A stretch of DNA of 64,000 bases from Bog-473 sp963745665 (GCA_963745665.1 CAVUYE010000002.1:2046001-2110000); one strand, 5' to 3'. Numbered from the stretch's first letter, positions 26,691 to 35,419 are shown. Made by a program: numbers and translations. Notes: generated by a model from the sequence alone, not told the origin.

Positions 26691-27458
26691 TCAGGCCGGC
26701 CGGACGGTGACTCCGTGCGCCGCCATGTAGGCCTTGGCCTCCCCGATGGTGAACTCGCGCCGGTGGAAGATCGACGCCGCCAGAACGGCGTCCGCCCCGC
26801 CTTCGAGCGCCCCGTCGACGAGGTGCTGCAAGCCACCCACGCCACCGGACGCCACCACGGGGATGTCGACCGCCTCCACCACGGCCCGCGTCAGCGCCAG
26901 GTCGAACCCGTGGCGGGTGCCGTCACGGTCCATGGACGTCAGGAGGATCTCGCCGGCGCCGTTGGCCGCGCATTCGACGGCCCAAGCCACCACGTCCCGG
27001 CCCACCGGCGTCCGCCCGCCGTGCGTGTGGACCTCCCATCCGGCGGAGCCGTCGGTGCGCCGCCGGGCGTCGATGGCCACGACGGCGCACTGGCCGCCGA
27101 ACTCCTCCGCGATGTCGCGCACCAACTCCGGACGTTCCACGGCGGCTGTGTTCACCGCGACCTTGTCCGCGCCGGCCCGGAGGAGGCGGCGTGCGTCCTC
27201 CGCCGCCCGGACGCCACCCCCGACGGTCAACGGGATGAAGACCTGCTCGGCGGTGCGGGCGACGACGTCGACCATCGTGGCCCGGTCGTCCGACGACGCG
27301 GTGATGTCGAGGAAGGTGACCTCGTCGGCGCCCTCGGCGTCGTAGCGGGACGCCAGCTCGACCGGGTCGCCCTCGTCGGTCAGGTCGACGAAGCGCACAC
27401 CCTTGACCACGCGCCCGCCGGTGACGTCGAGGCAGGGGATCAGGCGGATGCTGCGCAC
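26691..27458 (-). CDS. hisF: Imidazole glycerol phosphate synthase, cyclase subunit
   Basis: HisF forms a complex with HisH and makes IGP and AICAR. The 255-aa half-barrel repeat has catalytic Asp residues in IPCLDVTGG and LTSMDRDGT, with phosphate loops IPLTVGGGV and VVASGGVGG. GTG 27458 is chosen because RSIRLIPCLDV begins right after it; it overlaps the end of hisA by 19 nt. Confidence 0.95.
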   Translation of the reverse strand: MRSIRLIPCLDVTGGRVVKGVRFVDLTDEGDPVELASRYDAEGADEVTFLDITASSDDRATMVDVVARTAEQVFIPLTVGGGVRAAEDARRLLRAGADKVAVNTAAVERPELVRDIAEEFGGQCAVVAIDARRRTDGSAGWEVHTHGGRTPVGRDVVAWAVECAANGAGEILLTSMDRDGTRHGFDLALTRAVVEAVDIPVVASGGVGGLQHLVDGALEGGADAVLAASIFHRREFTIGEAKAYMAAHGVTVRPA

Positions 27459-28197
27459 GCCGCGACCCCCTCCTCCACGCTGAGCAGGCCCTCCACGATG
27501 GCCTTGCCCACGATGGCACCGGTCAGCCGCCGGCCGCCTGCGTCGAGGCCCGCCAGTGCGACCAGGTCCCGATGCCCGACACGCCGCCCGACGCCACCAC
27601 CGGCAACGACGTGGCGGCCAGCAGCGTCTGCAGGCCGGCGAGATCCGGGTCCCGCCAGCATGCCGTCGCGGGCCACCGACGTGGCCACGACGGCGCCGAT
27701 GGGCTCCTTCGCCCACAGCTCCAACAGGTCCGTCACGGCCCGGCCTGAGCCGGCCAGCCACCCTGGGCCTGAGCCTCGGCCACGCCGTCGGCACCGACCC
27801 GGTAGTCGAGACCGACGGCCACACGTCCCGGCCAGCGCCGGGCGCAGCGCCCGGCCAACGCCGGCTCCTCGAGGGCCGCCGTCCCCAAGACGACCCGCGC
27901 CACCCCGGATTCGAGCACCTCCTCGGCATCGTCCTCGGAGCGGATGCCGCCGCCGAACTCGACGCGCACGCCGGCGGCGCGGGTCAGGCGCACGATCCGG
28001 GCCAGGACGCCGCGCTCGTGGGCCACTCCGGTGCGGGCCCCGTCGAGGTCCACGACGTGGATCCAGTGCGCGCCGCCGGCGATGTAGCTGGCCGCCAGGT
28101 CCACCGGGTCGCCGTAGCGTTCCTCGCGCCCGAAGTCGCCCTGCGTGAGCCGCACCGCCGTGCCGACGCGCAGGTCGATCGCCGGGAGCAGTTCCAT
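27440..28197 (-). CDS. hisA: ProFAR isomerase HisA, possibly PriA-type (three apparent frameshifts)
   Basis: HisA isomerises ProFAR to PRFAR. Clear segments: LLPAIDLRVGTAVRLTQGD with the catalytic Asp, VEFGGGIRSEDDA, then VATSVARDGMLAGP with the second Asp, and a final GKAIVEGLLSVEEGV. Three breaks are seen: near 27761-27763 (a base lost from a G/C run), 27645-27653 (extra base) and 27575-27577 (base lost). Correction gives 759 nt, 252 aa. ATG 28197 shares a base with the hisH stop. Because a separate trpF exists, dual PriA activity may not be needed here. Confidence 0.92.
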
Positions 28198-28829
28198 CAG
28201 GCCGCCGCCCGGGCCATACGTACGAAGTTGGCCAGCAGCGCCAACCCCGTCGCCCCGGATTTCTCCGGGTGGAACTGCGCGCCCCAGAGGACGCCACGCG
28301 TCGCCAGGGCCGCCACGTCGCCGCCGTAGTCGCACACCGCCGCCGTCTCGGCGCCGACCGGCGGCGCGAAGGAATGGACGAAGTAGACCCAGGGCCGCGG
28401 CCCCAGCCCCTGCAGCGGCTCGGGCTCTTCCGCCGCGCCGCGCACCTCCAGGGTGTTCCATTGCATCTGCGGGTGTTTCACCCCGGCGGGCAGGGACGCC
28501 ACCCTCCCCGGGAAGACGCCGAGACCGGTTGCGCCCGGGCTCTCCACCGAGCCGTCGTAGAGCAGTTGGAACCCTACGCACACGCCGAAGAACGGCGTAC
28601 CGGCTGCGACCGCGTCGCGGGCCGCCTCTTCGAGGCCGCTCTCGTGCAGCGCCCGCGCACAGGCGCCGAAGGCACCGACGCCGGGAAGGACGACGGCGTC
28701 GGCCGCGGCCACCGTCGCCGCGTCGTCGACGAGGCGCGCCGCCGCTCCGACGTGTTGCAGCGCCTTCTCGGCGGAGCGCAGGTTGCCGATGCCGTAGTCG
28801 AGGACGGCGATGCGTGGCTCCGCCGTCAC
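28197..28829 (-). CDS. hisH: Imidazole glycerol phosphate synthase, glutamine amidotransferase subunit
   Basis: HisH releases ammonia from glutamine for HisF. The 210-aa class I amidotransferase has the nucleophile Cys in FGVCVGFQLL and the His/Glu pair in QFHPEKSG; the N-terminus is IAVLDYGIGNLRSA. GTG 28829 overlaps the hisB stop as GTGA. The open frame goes further upstream over hisB but without family similarity. Confidence 0.95.
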   Translation of the reverse strand: MTAEPRIAVLDYGIGNLRSAEKALQHVGAAARLVDDAATVAAADAVVLPGVGAFGACARALHESGLEEAARDAVAAGTPFFGVCVGFQLLYDGSVESPGATGLGVFPGRVASLPAGVKHPQMQWNTLEVRGAAEEPEPLQGLGPRPWVYFVHSFAPPVGAETAAVCDYGGDVAALATRGVLWGAQFHPEKSGATGLALLANFVRMARAAA

Positions 28830-29428
28830 AAACTGCCCTTGGTGGAAGGGATGCCACCCCCCTCGACGCGCACGGCATCGCGCAGGCACCGGGCCACCCC
28901 CTTGAAGCTGGCCTCCAGCATGTGGTGCGTGTTCTTCCCCTCGAGTCGGCGGATGTGCAGGGTCAGGTTGGCCGCCGTGGCGAAGGCGCGCCAGAACTCC
29001 TCCGCCAGCTGCGGGTCGAAGGGCGGCGTGCCCAGTCCCGGCGTGTCGGGGGCGAATTCGAGCGAGTAGGCCAGGTACGGCCGGCCCGACAGGTCGAGGG
29101 CCACTTCGATGAGCGCCTCGTCGAGGGGCAACAGCATGGAGGCGAAACGGCGCACCCCGGCCTTGTCGCCCAAAGCCTCGCCGAGCAGGGCCCCGACGAC
29201 GATGCCGACATCCTCCACGGTGTGGTGCGCGTCCACGTGCAGGTCGCCCGTGGCGTGCACGGAGAGGTCGAAGCCGGCGTGCTTGCCGAGCTGCTCGACC
29301 ATGTGGTCGAAGAAGGGCAGGCCGGTCGAGACGTCGGTGCGGCCGGTGCCGTCGAGCACCAGCTCGGCCTCAATGGTGGTCTCTTTGGTGGTGCGCGTCC
29401 TGGCGGCGCGGCGGGCATCGGTTGTCAC
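28826..29428 (-). CDS. hisB: Imidazoleglycerol-phosphate dehydratase
   Basis: Dehydrates IGP to imidazole acetol phosphate. 200 aa, monofunctional (no phosphatase domain). Mn-binding motifs FFDHMVEQLGKHA and DAHHTVEDV are present, repeated later as KNTHHMLEASFK. GTG 29428 overlaps the hisC stop as GTGA; the longer open frame upstream lies within hisC. Confidence 0.95.
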   Translation of the reverse strand: MTTDARRAARTRTTKETTIEAELVLDGTGRTDVSTGLPFFDHMVEQLGKHAGFDLSVHATGDLHVDAHHTVEDVGIVVGALLGEALGDKAGVRRFASMLLPLDEALIEVALDLSGRPYLAYSLEFAPDTPGLGTPPFDPQLAEEFWRAFATAANLTLHIRRLEGKNTHHMLEASFKGVARCLRDAVRVEGGGIPSTKGSL

Positions 29429-30489
29429 AGGCTCTCCTTGAGGGCGTGGAGGAAGCGGTCGTTCTCGTCGGCCGTCCCGATGGTGACACGCAGGCAACCG
29501 CGCAGCCCGTCCCAGCTGGCGCAGTTGCGGATCAGGACCGAGTGGTCGAGCAGGCTGCGCCAGACCTCGGTGGCGTCGCGGTCGCGGGGCCGGAACAGAA
29601 TGAAGTTGGCGTCGGAGGGCCAGCTGTCCACCGGCAGGTCACCCAGTGCGGCCGCCACCCTGCCCCGCTCCTCGGCGATGCGCGCCACCCTGGCCTCCAT
29701 CTCGGGCACGTGGCGCAGGGCGATCAGGCCCGCGATCTGCGTCTGCGCCGACAGGTGGTAGGGCAGCACCACCGACTCGCACGCCGCCACGACCGTCGGA
29801 TCCGCCACGAGGTAGCCCAGGCGCGCCCCGGCCATGGCCCAGGTCTTGGAGAAGGTACGCGTCACCACGAGGCCGGGCTGTTCGGGGCTGCGCAACGCCA
29901 GGGCCGACCACGGGGAGAACTGTCCGTAGGCCTCGTCCACGATCACCAGTCCGGGCGCGGCCCCGCTGACCGCAGCGACGGTCTCGGGCGGCTCGGCCCG
30001 GCCCGTCGGGTTGTTCGGCGAGCAGAGGAAGGTGACGTCGGGCCGCTGCGCCGCAATCACGTCCAGGGCGTGCGCCGGATCGATCAGGAAGTCGTCGTCC
30101 CGCGCTCCCTCGACCACCTCGGTCCCGGCGATGCGGGCGATGTGGCTGTGCAGGGCGTAGGTGGGCTCGAAGACCAGGGCGCGCCGGCCCGGGCCCCCGA
30201 AGGCCAGGAGCAGGCTCTGCAGCACCTCGTTCGAGCCGTTGGCGCAGAACACCTCGTCGAGCGTGACGCCGTGCAGGTCGGCCACGGCCAGCCGCAGCTC
30301 GGTGGCCGGTCGGTCGGGATAGCGGTGGAACGACACGTCGGCCAACGCCGCCAGCAGCTCCTCGCGCCAGGTGTCGGGCGGCGCGAACGGGGACTCGTTG
30401 GTGTTGAGGCGGACCTCCGCCTCAACCTGCGGCGAGTGGTAGCCCTCGGTCAGCTGCAGGTCGGGGCGGACCGGCGGGACGGCGCTCAC
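29425..30489 (-). CDS. hisC: Histidinol-phosphate aminotransferase
   Basis: A PLP class I/II aminotransferase, 354 aa. It has LNTNESPF near the start, PNNPTG for the cofactor pocket, VDEAYGQF, and the Schiff-base lysine in TFSKTWAMAGARLGY. The C-terminal arginine site is in CLRVTIGT. GTG 30489 overlaps hisD by 4 nt. Confidence 0.95.
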   Translation of the reverse strand: MSAVPPVRPDLQLTEGYHSPQVEAEVRLNTNESPFAPPDTWREELLAALADVSFHRYPDRPATELRLAVADLHGVTLDEVFCANGSNEVLQSLLLAFGGPGRRALVFEPTYALHSHIARIAGTEVVEGARDDDFLIDPAHALDVIAAQRPDVTFLCSPNNPTGRAEPPETVAAVSGAAPGLVIVDEAYGQFSPWSALALRSPEQPGLVVTRTFSKTWAMAGARLGYLVADPTVVAACESVVLPYHLSAQTQIAGLIALRHVPEMEARVARIAEERGRVAAALGDLPVDSWPSDANFILFRPRDRDATEVWRSLLDHSVLIRNCASWDGLRGCLRVTIGTADENDRFLHALKESL

Positions 30490-31802
30490 GGCGCACCGTC
30501 CTCATCGAGCGCGGTCAGGCGTCGGCGCACCGAGTCGGCGTGGGCGGGCAGGCCCTCCGTCTCGGCCAGGGTCACGACCAGTGGCCCGAGTGCGCGCAGC
30601 GCGTCGGGCGTCACCCGCACCGCGTGCACGTGCTTACGGAAATCGTCGGCGCGCAGGGCCGACGCGAAGCGCGCGGTCCGGTTGGTGGGCAGCACGTGGT
30701 TGGGCCCGGCGATGTAGTCACCCATGCTGGCCGGCGACCACGGGCCGATGAAGACCGCGCCGGCGTTGCGCACGAGGCCCAGCAGGGCGAGGCCTTCCTC
30801 CTCGGGCACCATCAGCTGCAGGTGCTCCGGTGCGATGGCGTTGGCCACGGCGAGTGCCTGCACCGGCCCGTCGACCAGGCAGACGATCCCGGCCGTGGCC
30901 AGCGTGGCCTGCAGGTCGGCCCGACGGCTCGACGCGGCGACGATGCGGTCCACCTCGGCTGCGATCTGCTCGGCCACGCCGGGGTCCCAGGTCACCAGCC
31001 AGGCCAGCCCGTCGGGCCCGTGCTCGGCCTGCACCACCAGGTCCACGGCGGCGAAGGCCGGCGGGGCGTCCGGGCCGGCGACGACCACGATCTCCGAGGG
31101 GCCCGCGAAGGCCGACGCCACGCCGACGACCCCCGACAGCTGGCGCTTGGCCTCCGCCACGTAGGCGTTGCCGGGGCCGGCGACGACGTCGACGGCGGGC
31201 ACGCTGGCCGTCCCGTAGGCCATGGCGGCGATGGCCTGGGCCCCGCCGATCCGGTAGACCTCGTCGACCCCGGCGATGGAGGCGGCGCACAACGTCGCCG
31301 TGTCGATCCTCCCGTCCGCGGCGGGGGGCACGCACAGGGCGATGCTCCCCACACCGGCCACCCGCGCCGGCGCCGCGCACATGAGCACGGTGGACGGATA
31401 GCGGGCCCGCCCGCCCGGCGCGTAGATGCCTGCCCGCTCGACGGCGCGCGTCAGGTGCCCCACCGTGATGCCGCTCTCGACCAGGTCGCCCGGCGGTGTG
31501 CCCTCGTGCGCGTGGTAGGTCAGGATGCGGCCGAACGCCACCTCGAGCGCCTGCCAGAGGGCGGGCTCGGCATCGGCACACGCCTTCTCGATCTCCGCCT
31601 CCGGGACCCGCAGGGCGTCGGACACATCGACCTTGTCCAGCAGTGCGGTGTAACGCACGAGGGCGTCGTCACCGTCGGCCCGCACCTGTCGCAGGATCTC
31701 TGCCACCACGTCGTGGACGTCCGACCCCGGTGCCGACGGGCGCGGCAGGACCGCTTCGTACGGCGGCGCCGTGCCGCGTAGGTCCAGGATACGCAGGGAC
31801 AT
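30486..31802 (-). CDS. hisD: Histidinol dehydrogenase
   Basis: Catalyses the last two histidine steps, oxidising histidinol to histidine with NAD. 438 aa. The family signature VAGPGNAYVAEAKRQLSG is clear, with VPAVDVV before it and the Zn/His region AIAPEHLQLM and GPNHVLPT. ATG 31802 is the first gene of the supraoperon; a strong ribosome site is not obvious. The 81-base gap to the divergent small gene must hold the promoter. Confidence 0.96.
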   Translation of the reverse strand: MSLRILDLRGTAPPYEAVLPRPSAPGSDVHDVVAEILRQVRADGDDALVRYTALLDKVDVSDALRVPEAEIEKACADAEPALWQALEVAFGRILTYHAHEGTPPGDLVESGITVGHLTRAVERAGIYAPGGRARYPSTVLMCAAPARVAGVGSIALCVPPAADGRIDTATLCAASIAGVDEVYRIGGAQAIAAMAYGTASVPAVDVVAGPGNAYVAEAKRQLSGVVGVASAFAGPSEIVVVAGPDAPPAFAAVDLVVQAEHGPDGLAWLVTWDPGVAEQIAAEVDRIVAASSRRADLQATLATAGIVCLVDGPVQALAVANAIAPEHLQLMVPEEEGLALLGLVRNAGAVFIGPWSPASMGDYIAGPNHVLPTNRTARFASALRADDFRKHVHAVRVTPDALRALGPLVVTLAETEGLPAHADSVRRRLTALDEDGAP

Positions 31803-31883
31803 GAGGGCACAAGGCTACCGGCGCCTCCTGCCGGTCCCGGTCCGGTATGTCTGCGGGGCGCGACCATGGGCCATCATCGGGGC

Positions 31884-32099
31884 ATGACTTCCGCCGCCGA
31901 GATCTCCTCGCTCTCCTCCACCCTGTCCGAATTGCACGACCGGGTGACCGCTATGGCGGAGAGCTCGCTGGCCAGCGGCGACGAGGACATGGCGCATGAG
32001 TTGATCGCCGTCGAACGCGCCCTGGGCGGGGCGCTCCGGCGCCTGCGGCGCTTCGGCCAGGGCCAGGGCCAGGGTCAAGGTCAAGGTCCGCGCCGCTGA
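31884..32099 (+). CDS. 71-aa helical protein with a Gly-Gln repeat tail
   Basis: Starts at MTSAAEISSLSSTLSELHDR, mostly helical with a mix of acidic and hydrophobic residues, then a basic stretch (ALRRLRRFGQ) and five GQ dipeptides ending GPRR. The GQ tail is coded by 6-base repeats (ggccag, ggtcaa). ATG 31884 fits better than 31866. Divergent from hisD. Function unknown. Confidence 0.55.
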   Translation: MTSAAEISSLSSTLSELHDRVTAMAESSLASGDEDMAHELIAVERALGGALRRLRRFGQGQGQGQGQGPRR

Positions 32100-32118
32100 G
32101 GGACGGCGGGATCGCCGG

Positions 32119-32517
32119 TCAGACCGCGTACAGCACGAGCTCGTGGCCGAGCAGCGACGCCGCCGTCCGCAGCACGGTCTGGCGCTGCGCCACCACGGCG
32201 CAGTTGCGCCGCTCCGCCACCTCGACCACGGCCACCACGCTCAGGTCGGAGGTGTCGCAGCGCGCCGCGATCTCGCCCGACCGGCGGGCCGCCTCCCCGC
32301 TGAACGGCTCGACCTCCGTGCCGGCGAGCAGCTCACCGATCCGGTCACTGCGCGCCTCGGTCCGGTAGCCCTCGGCCACCGTCACCGCGGGGATCACGGG
32401 CACGATCCCGTTGGACAACGCGGCGCGGTGCAGCGCCCACATCATGCGGTCGCCGCGGGCCGCCGCATGGAGCGCGCCCAGCCCGTAGACGAGGCCCTCG
32501 CGACGCGCCGAATTCAC
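32119..32517 (-). CDS. VapC-like PIN-domain protein lacking catalytic acids
   Basis: A 132-aa protein aligning along the VapC/PIN family (GALHAAARGDRMMWALHRAA, then LLAGTEVEPFSGEAARRSGE). PIN toxins normally have Asp in VYDTGAL; here it is VYGLGAL. The second Asp (usual TSDVVDA) reads TSDLSVV, and the later TSDPGD is AQRQTV. Only one Glu and one Asp of the metal site remain. It follows the antitoxin gene with a GTGA overlap and has no stop, so it is kept as an ORF but is probably not an active RNase. Confidence 0.7.
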   Translation of the reverse strand: MNSARREGLVYGLGALHAAARGDRMMWALHRAALSNGIVPVIPAVTVAEGYRTEARSDRIGELLAGTEVEPFSGEAARRSGEIAARCDTSDLSVVAVVEVAERRNCAVVAQRQTVLRTAASLLGHELVLYAV

Positions 32518-32780
32518 CGGCGCCGGACGCGCGAGGCCACGCCGGACACGCCGGAACGCAGCCGGGCGAGCAAGGCCTCACCGGCGGCCAGTTCCTCGGC
32601 GCTCAGGGATCCCGTCTCGCCCTCCCAGGCCGCCACGCCGCGCAGACCTTGGCGCACCTTCAGCTGCTTTTCAGCGGCGGACGAGAGCCACGCGCTGAAG
32701 GAGACACCGTCCTGTTTGGCGGCCTCTTCGACTGCCGAGGCCACCTCGTCATCGAGGGAAACCGAACGTTTGGTGACCAT
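32514..32780 (-). CDS. VapB-like ribbon-helix-helix antitoxin
   Basis: 88 aa from ATG 32780. VTKRSVSLDDEVASAVEEAA is an N-terminal ribbon-helix-helix type DNA-binding segment, then FSAWLSSAAEKQLKVRQ and a Glu/Ala-rich toxin-binding tail. It overlaps the PIN gene by 4 nt, the common antitoxin-first order, and would normally repress its own promoter. Confidence 0.75.
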   Translation of the reverse strand: MVTKRSVSLDDEVASAVEEAAKQDGVSFSAWLSSAAEKQLKVRQGLRGVAAWEGETGSLSAEELAAGEALLARLRSGVSGVASRVRRR

Positions 32781-32846
32781 GCTTCGAGGGTAACACCTCA
32801 AGTAGTACCAGCGGCCCGTCACCCCGTGCGACCTGCCCGGGAAACA

Positions 32847-32874
32847 CCAATGCCGGCCCGAAGGCCGGCATTGG
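32847..32874 (-). terminator. 12-bp hairpin with UUCG loop after nth
   Basis: On the minus strand CCAATGCCGGCC pairs perfectly with GGCCGGCATTGG around a UUCG tetraloop, followed by TGTTTCCC. It lies 155 bases past the nth stop and 66 bases before the antitoxin start. The very stable loop and partial U-rich tail fit a terminator or an RNA-end stabiliser. Confidence 0.6.
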
Positions 32875-33029
32875 GCGAGTCGGCCGGGAGGCGGATCCCA
32901 GCGCAGACTCATTTGGAACCAGGTGGCGGGAACCGGTTCCGGCAATCATGGTAGCGCCTGCTCTTTTCGATTTCACCTTGAGTTAACCGAATCGCCCAAA
33001 AAGGGGGTGAATGCCCCCGGGCGCGCCGA

Positions 33030-33695
33030 TTACCGTACCGAAGGGCAGAAATCAGCCAATGGACATGCGTCGCAATGGGGTTTCCGGGCAACACACGTGT
33101 TGCGTCCGTGCAGAATGACCCGGAGGCTGAAGGTGCCCCGCTCGGCCGGCGGGACGAACGAATTCAGCTCGTGTTCCACCTTCACCGCATCACGCCGGGC
33201 CGCGGCGGGCAGGCCCTCAGTGAGGTGCAAACGCTCGCTGACCCGCAACACGTGGGTGTCGACGGGCAGCCCCGGAAGACCGAACGCCACACTGCGCACG
33301 ACGTTGCCCGTCTTGCGGCCGACACCGGGAATGGTCACCAGGTCTTCGAGCGCTCTGGGCACGACGCCGCCGAAGCGGTCCGCCACCGCGTCGGCCATGC
33401 CGATGAGGCTCCGCGTCTTGGCCCTGAAGACCCCGGTGGAGCGGACGAGCTCCTCCACGTCCTCGGGGTTGGCGGCGGCGAGCGACGCGGCGTCGGGATA
33501 CGCCGCAAAGAGGGCCGGCGTCACCATGTTGACCCGAGCGTCGGTGCTCTGCGCCGACAGGATCGTCGCCGCTAGCAGTTGGAACGGATCCTTGAAGTCG
33601 AGCGCGCAGAGCTCCGCAGCCGTGCCGGGATACTCCTCGGCCAGTCGCTCCGTGGTCAGGCGGGCCCGGCCTTTCGCTGTCCTGGGCTTCGCCAC
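33030..33695 (-). CDS. nth: Endonuclease III
   Basis: A DNA glycosylase/AP lyase that removes oxidised pyrimidines. 221 aa. Helix-hairpin-helix with catalytic Lys in TIPGVGRKTGNVV, Asp in PVDTHVLRV, and a 4Fe-4S cluster motif with cysteines spaced C-X6-C-X2-C-X5-C at the C-terminus (CVARKPHCDACPLADFC). ATG 33695. Divergent from mshD. Confidence 0.96.
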   Translation of the reverse strand: MAKPRTAKGRARLTTERLAEEYPGTAAELCALDFKDPFQLLAATILSAQSTDARVNMVTPALFAAYPDAASLAAANPEDVEELVRSTGVFRAKTRSLIGMADAVADRFGGVVPRALEDLVTIPGVGRKTGNVVRSVAFGLPGLPVDTHVLRVSERLHLTEGLPAAARRDAVKVEHELNSFVPPAERGTFSLRVILHGRNTCVARKPHCDACPLADFCPSVR

Positions 33696-33741
33696 CGGTT
33701 CACGGTACCGGGTTACGTTGGCCCCAGTGGACGGTCTGGAT

Positions 33742-34698
33742 ATGACGGTGGTCGATCTGCGCGCGCTTCCCGCGCCCGACCGGAGGGCATTGCTGGCGCT
33801 GGTGCGGCGGGCCGGTGAGGCGAGCGATCACCCCCCTCTGCCCGAACCCCAGCAGCTGGCGGTCACGCACCCCGACGAGGCCCACCACGGCGAACGCATC
33901 GTGCTCGCCCGGTCGGGGCGGTCGGGGCCGATGGGGGCGACGTTAGCGGGCTGCGCCGTCCTTTCCCCCGCCCGCGACGGGTCCACCGTCGTGCACGTGG
34001 TGGTCGACCCGGAGCAGCCGGCTTCCTCACTCGGTCCGGCCCTCCTGCGCCGGGCCGTCGAGGAGGCACCGCCGGCCGCACCGGTGCACCTGTGGGTTAT
34101 GCAGGCGACGGAGGCCGACGACGACCGGGCCCGCGCCGAGGGCTTCAGCCCCGAACGCGACGTGCTCCAGATGCGCGTGGCGCTCCCGCTCGCCCACGAG
34201 GTGGTGGCGGCGACCCGACCGCTGACCACCCGTCCCTTCGTCCCGGGCCGCGACGAGGACGCGTGGGTCGAGTCCAACAACCGGGCCTTCGCCGGCCATC
34301 CCGAGCAGGGCGCCTGGTCGGTGGCGGAGCTCCGCGAGCGCATGGCCGCCGACTGGGTCGAGCTCGACGGCTTCCTCGTGGCCGACGACCCGGACGGGCC
34401 CGGCCTCCTCGGGGCCTGCTGGACCAAGATCCACCGCGACCGCAGACCGGTGTTGGGCGAGATCTACGTCATTGACGTCGATCCGCGCCACCACGGGCAG
34501 GGCTGGGGCCGTTCGCTCACCGTGGCCGGCCTGGTGTACCTGGCCGGCCGGGGCATCACGGTCGGCATGCTCTACACCGACGCCACCAACGAGGCGGCGG
34601 TGGCGCTCTACCGGTCCCTCGGCTTCACCGTCGACCACATCGACCGGTCCTACCGGCGCGATCCGGCTGCAACTCCCAGCCCGCCCCCGGTCAGCTGA
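33742..34698 (+). CDS. mshD: Mycothiol synthase
   Basis: MshD acetylates Cys-GlcN-Ins to form mycothiol, the actinobacterial thiol. 318 aa with two GNAT domains: a weak N-terminal one (VVHVVVDPEQPASSLGPALL) and an active C-terminal one (GEIYVIDVDPRHHGQGWGRS). The family-typical NNRAFAGHPEQGAWSVAEL links them. ATG 33742 is used; GTG 33727 is also possible. The stop overlaps the convergent VIT gene by 8 nt. Confidence 0.9.
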   Translation: MTVVDLRALPAPDRRALLALVRRAGEASDHPPLPEPQQLAVTHPDEAHHGERIVLARSGRSGPMGATLAGCAVLSPARDGSTVVHVVVDPEQPASSLGPALLRRAVEEAPPAAPVHLWVMQATEADDDRARAEGFSPERDVLQMRVALPLAHEVVAATRPLTTRPFVPGRDEDAWVESNNRAFAGHPEQGAWSVAELRERMAADWVELDGFLVADDPDGPGLLGACWTKIHRDRRPVLGEIYVIDVDPRHHGQGWGRSLTVAGLVYLAGRGITVGMLYTDATNEAAVALYRSLGFTVDHIDRSYRRDPAATPSPPPVS

Positions 34699-35419
34699 CG
34701 CCGCTGCCGATCGCCTTGCCCACACCGAACGTGACGCCGGCCGCCACGACCATCACCGCCAATTGCCGGAAGGCCGAGACCAGCACGGGCCGCTCGGTGT
34801 AGCGGGCCAGCACGATGCCGACGGCGACCGACGCCAGCGCGCCCAGGACGACCGACAGCACGATGGCCAGGGTGCCCGAGGTGAAGAGCCAGGGCGCCAG
34901 CGGGACGAAGGCCCCCAAGGCGAAGGTCACGAAGGAGGCCGCGGCGGCTTGCCACGGCGACCCCAGGTTGTGCGGCGTGATGCCCAGCTCTTCGCGGGCA
35001 TGGGTCTCGAGGGCGAGGTCGGGATCCTGCATGACCTCGTTGACCATGTCGGAGGCCACCGCCGGGTCGATGCCGCGACGGACGTACACGCCGCGCAGCT
35101 CGGCCGCCTCGCCTTCGGGGCTGTGACTGAGCGAGCGCCGTTCGACCTCGAGCTCGCGCTCCATCAGCTCGCGCTGTGCCGTCATGGAGAGGTACTCGCC
35201 GGCCGCCATGGAGAAGGAGCCGGCGATCAGCCCCGCCACCCCGGCCAGCCGGACGATCGAGCCTCCGGGGTTGGCGCCCGCCACGCCCAGGACCAGGGAG
35301 ACGTTCGTCACCAGCCCGTCGCTGACCCCGAAGACCGCGGCCCGCGCCCCGCCGCCCCGGAAGTCCCGGTGTTGGTGCGGCGGCGTCGCCTCGTGCTCGT
35401 GCTCGTGCGTGGAGCTCAC
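34691..35419 (-). CDS. VIT1/CCC1-family iron/manganese transporter
   Basis: A 242-aa membrane protein. A His-rich N-terminus (EHEHEATPPHQHRDF) may bind metal. TM1 region AAVFGVSDGLVTNVSLVLG and GLIAGSFSMAAGEYLSM are family signatures, then an acidic cytoplasmic metal-binding domain (ELMERELEVERRSL), then three C-terminal helices. These proteins export or store Fe2+/Mn2+. The His-rich tail is common in bacterial members. Confidence 0.88.
   Translation of the reverse strand: MSSTHEHEHEATPPHQHRDFRGGGARAAVFGVSDGLVTNVSLVLGVAGANPGGSIVRLAGVAGLIAGSFSMAAGEYLSMTAQRELMERELEVERRSLSHSPEGEAAELRGVYVRRGIDPAVASDMVNEVMQDPDLALETHAREELGITPHNLGSPWQAAAASFVTFALGAFVPLAPWLFTSGTLAIVLSVVLGALASVAVGIVLARYTERPVLVSAFRQLAVMVVAAGVTFGVGKAIGSGVS

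Noticed and set aside
18471..28197. Tryptophan and histidine genes as true pseudogenes
   Set aside because: Every break is a single base, both sides remain highly conserved, and corrected lengths are normal; decay would also show stops and substitutions.
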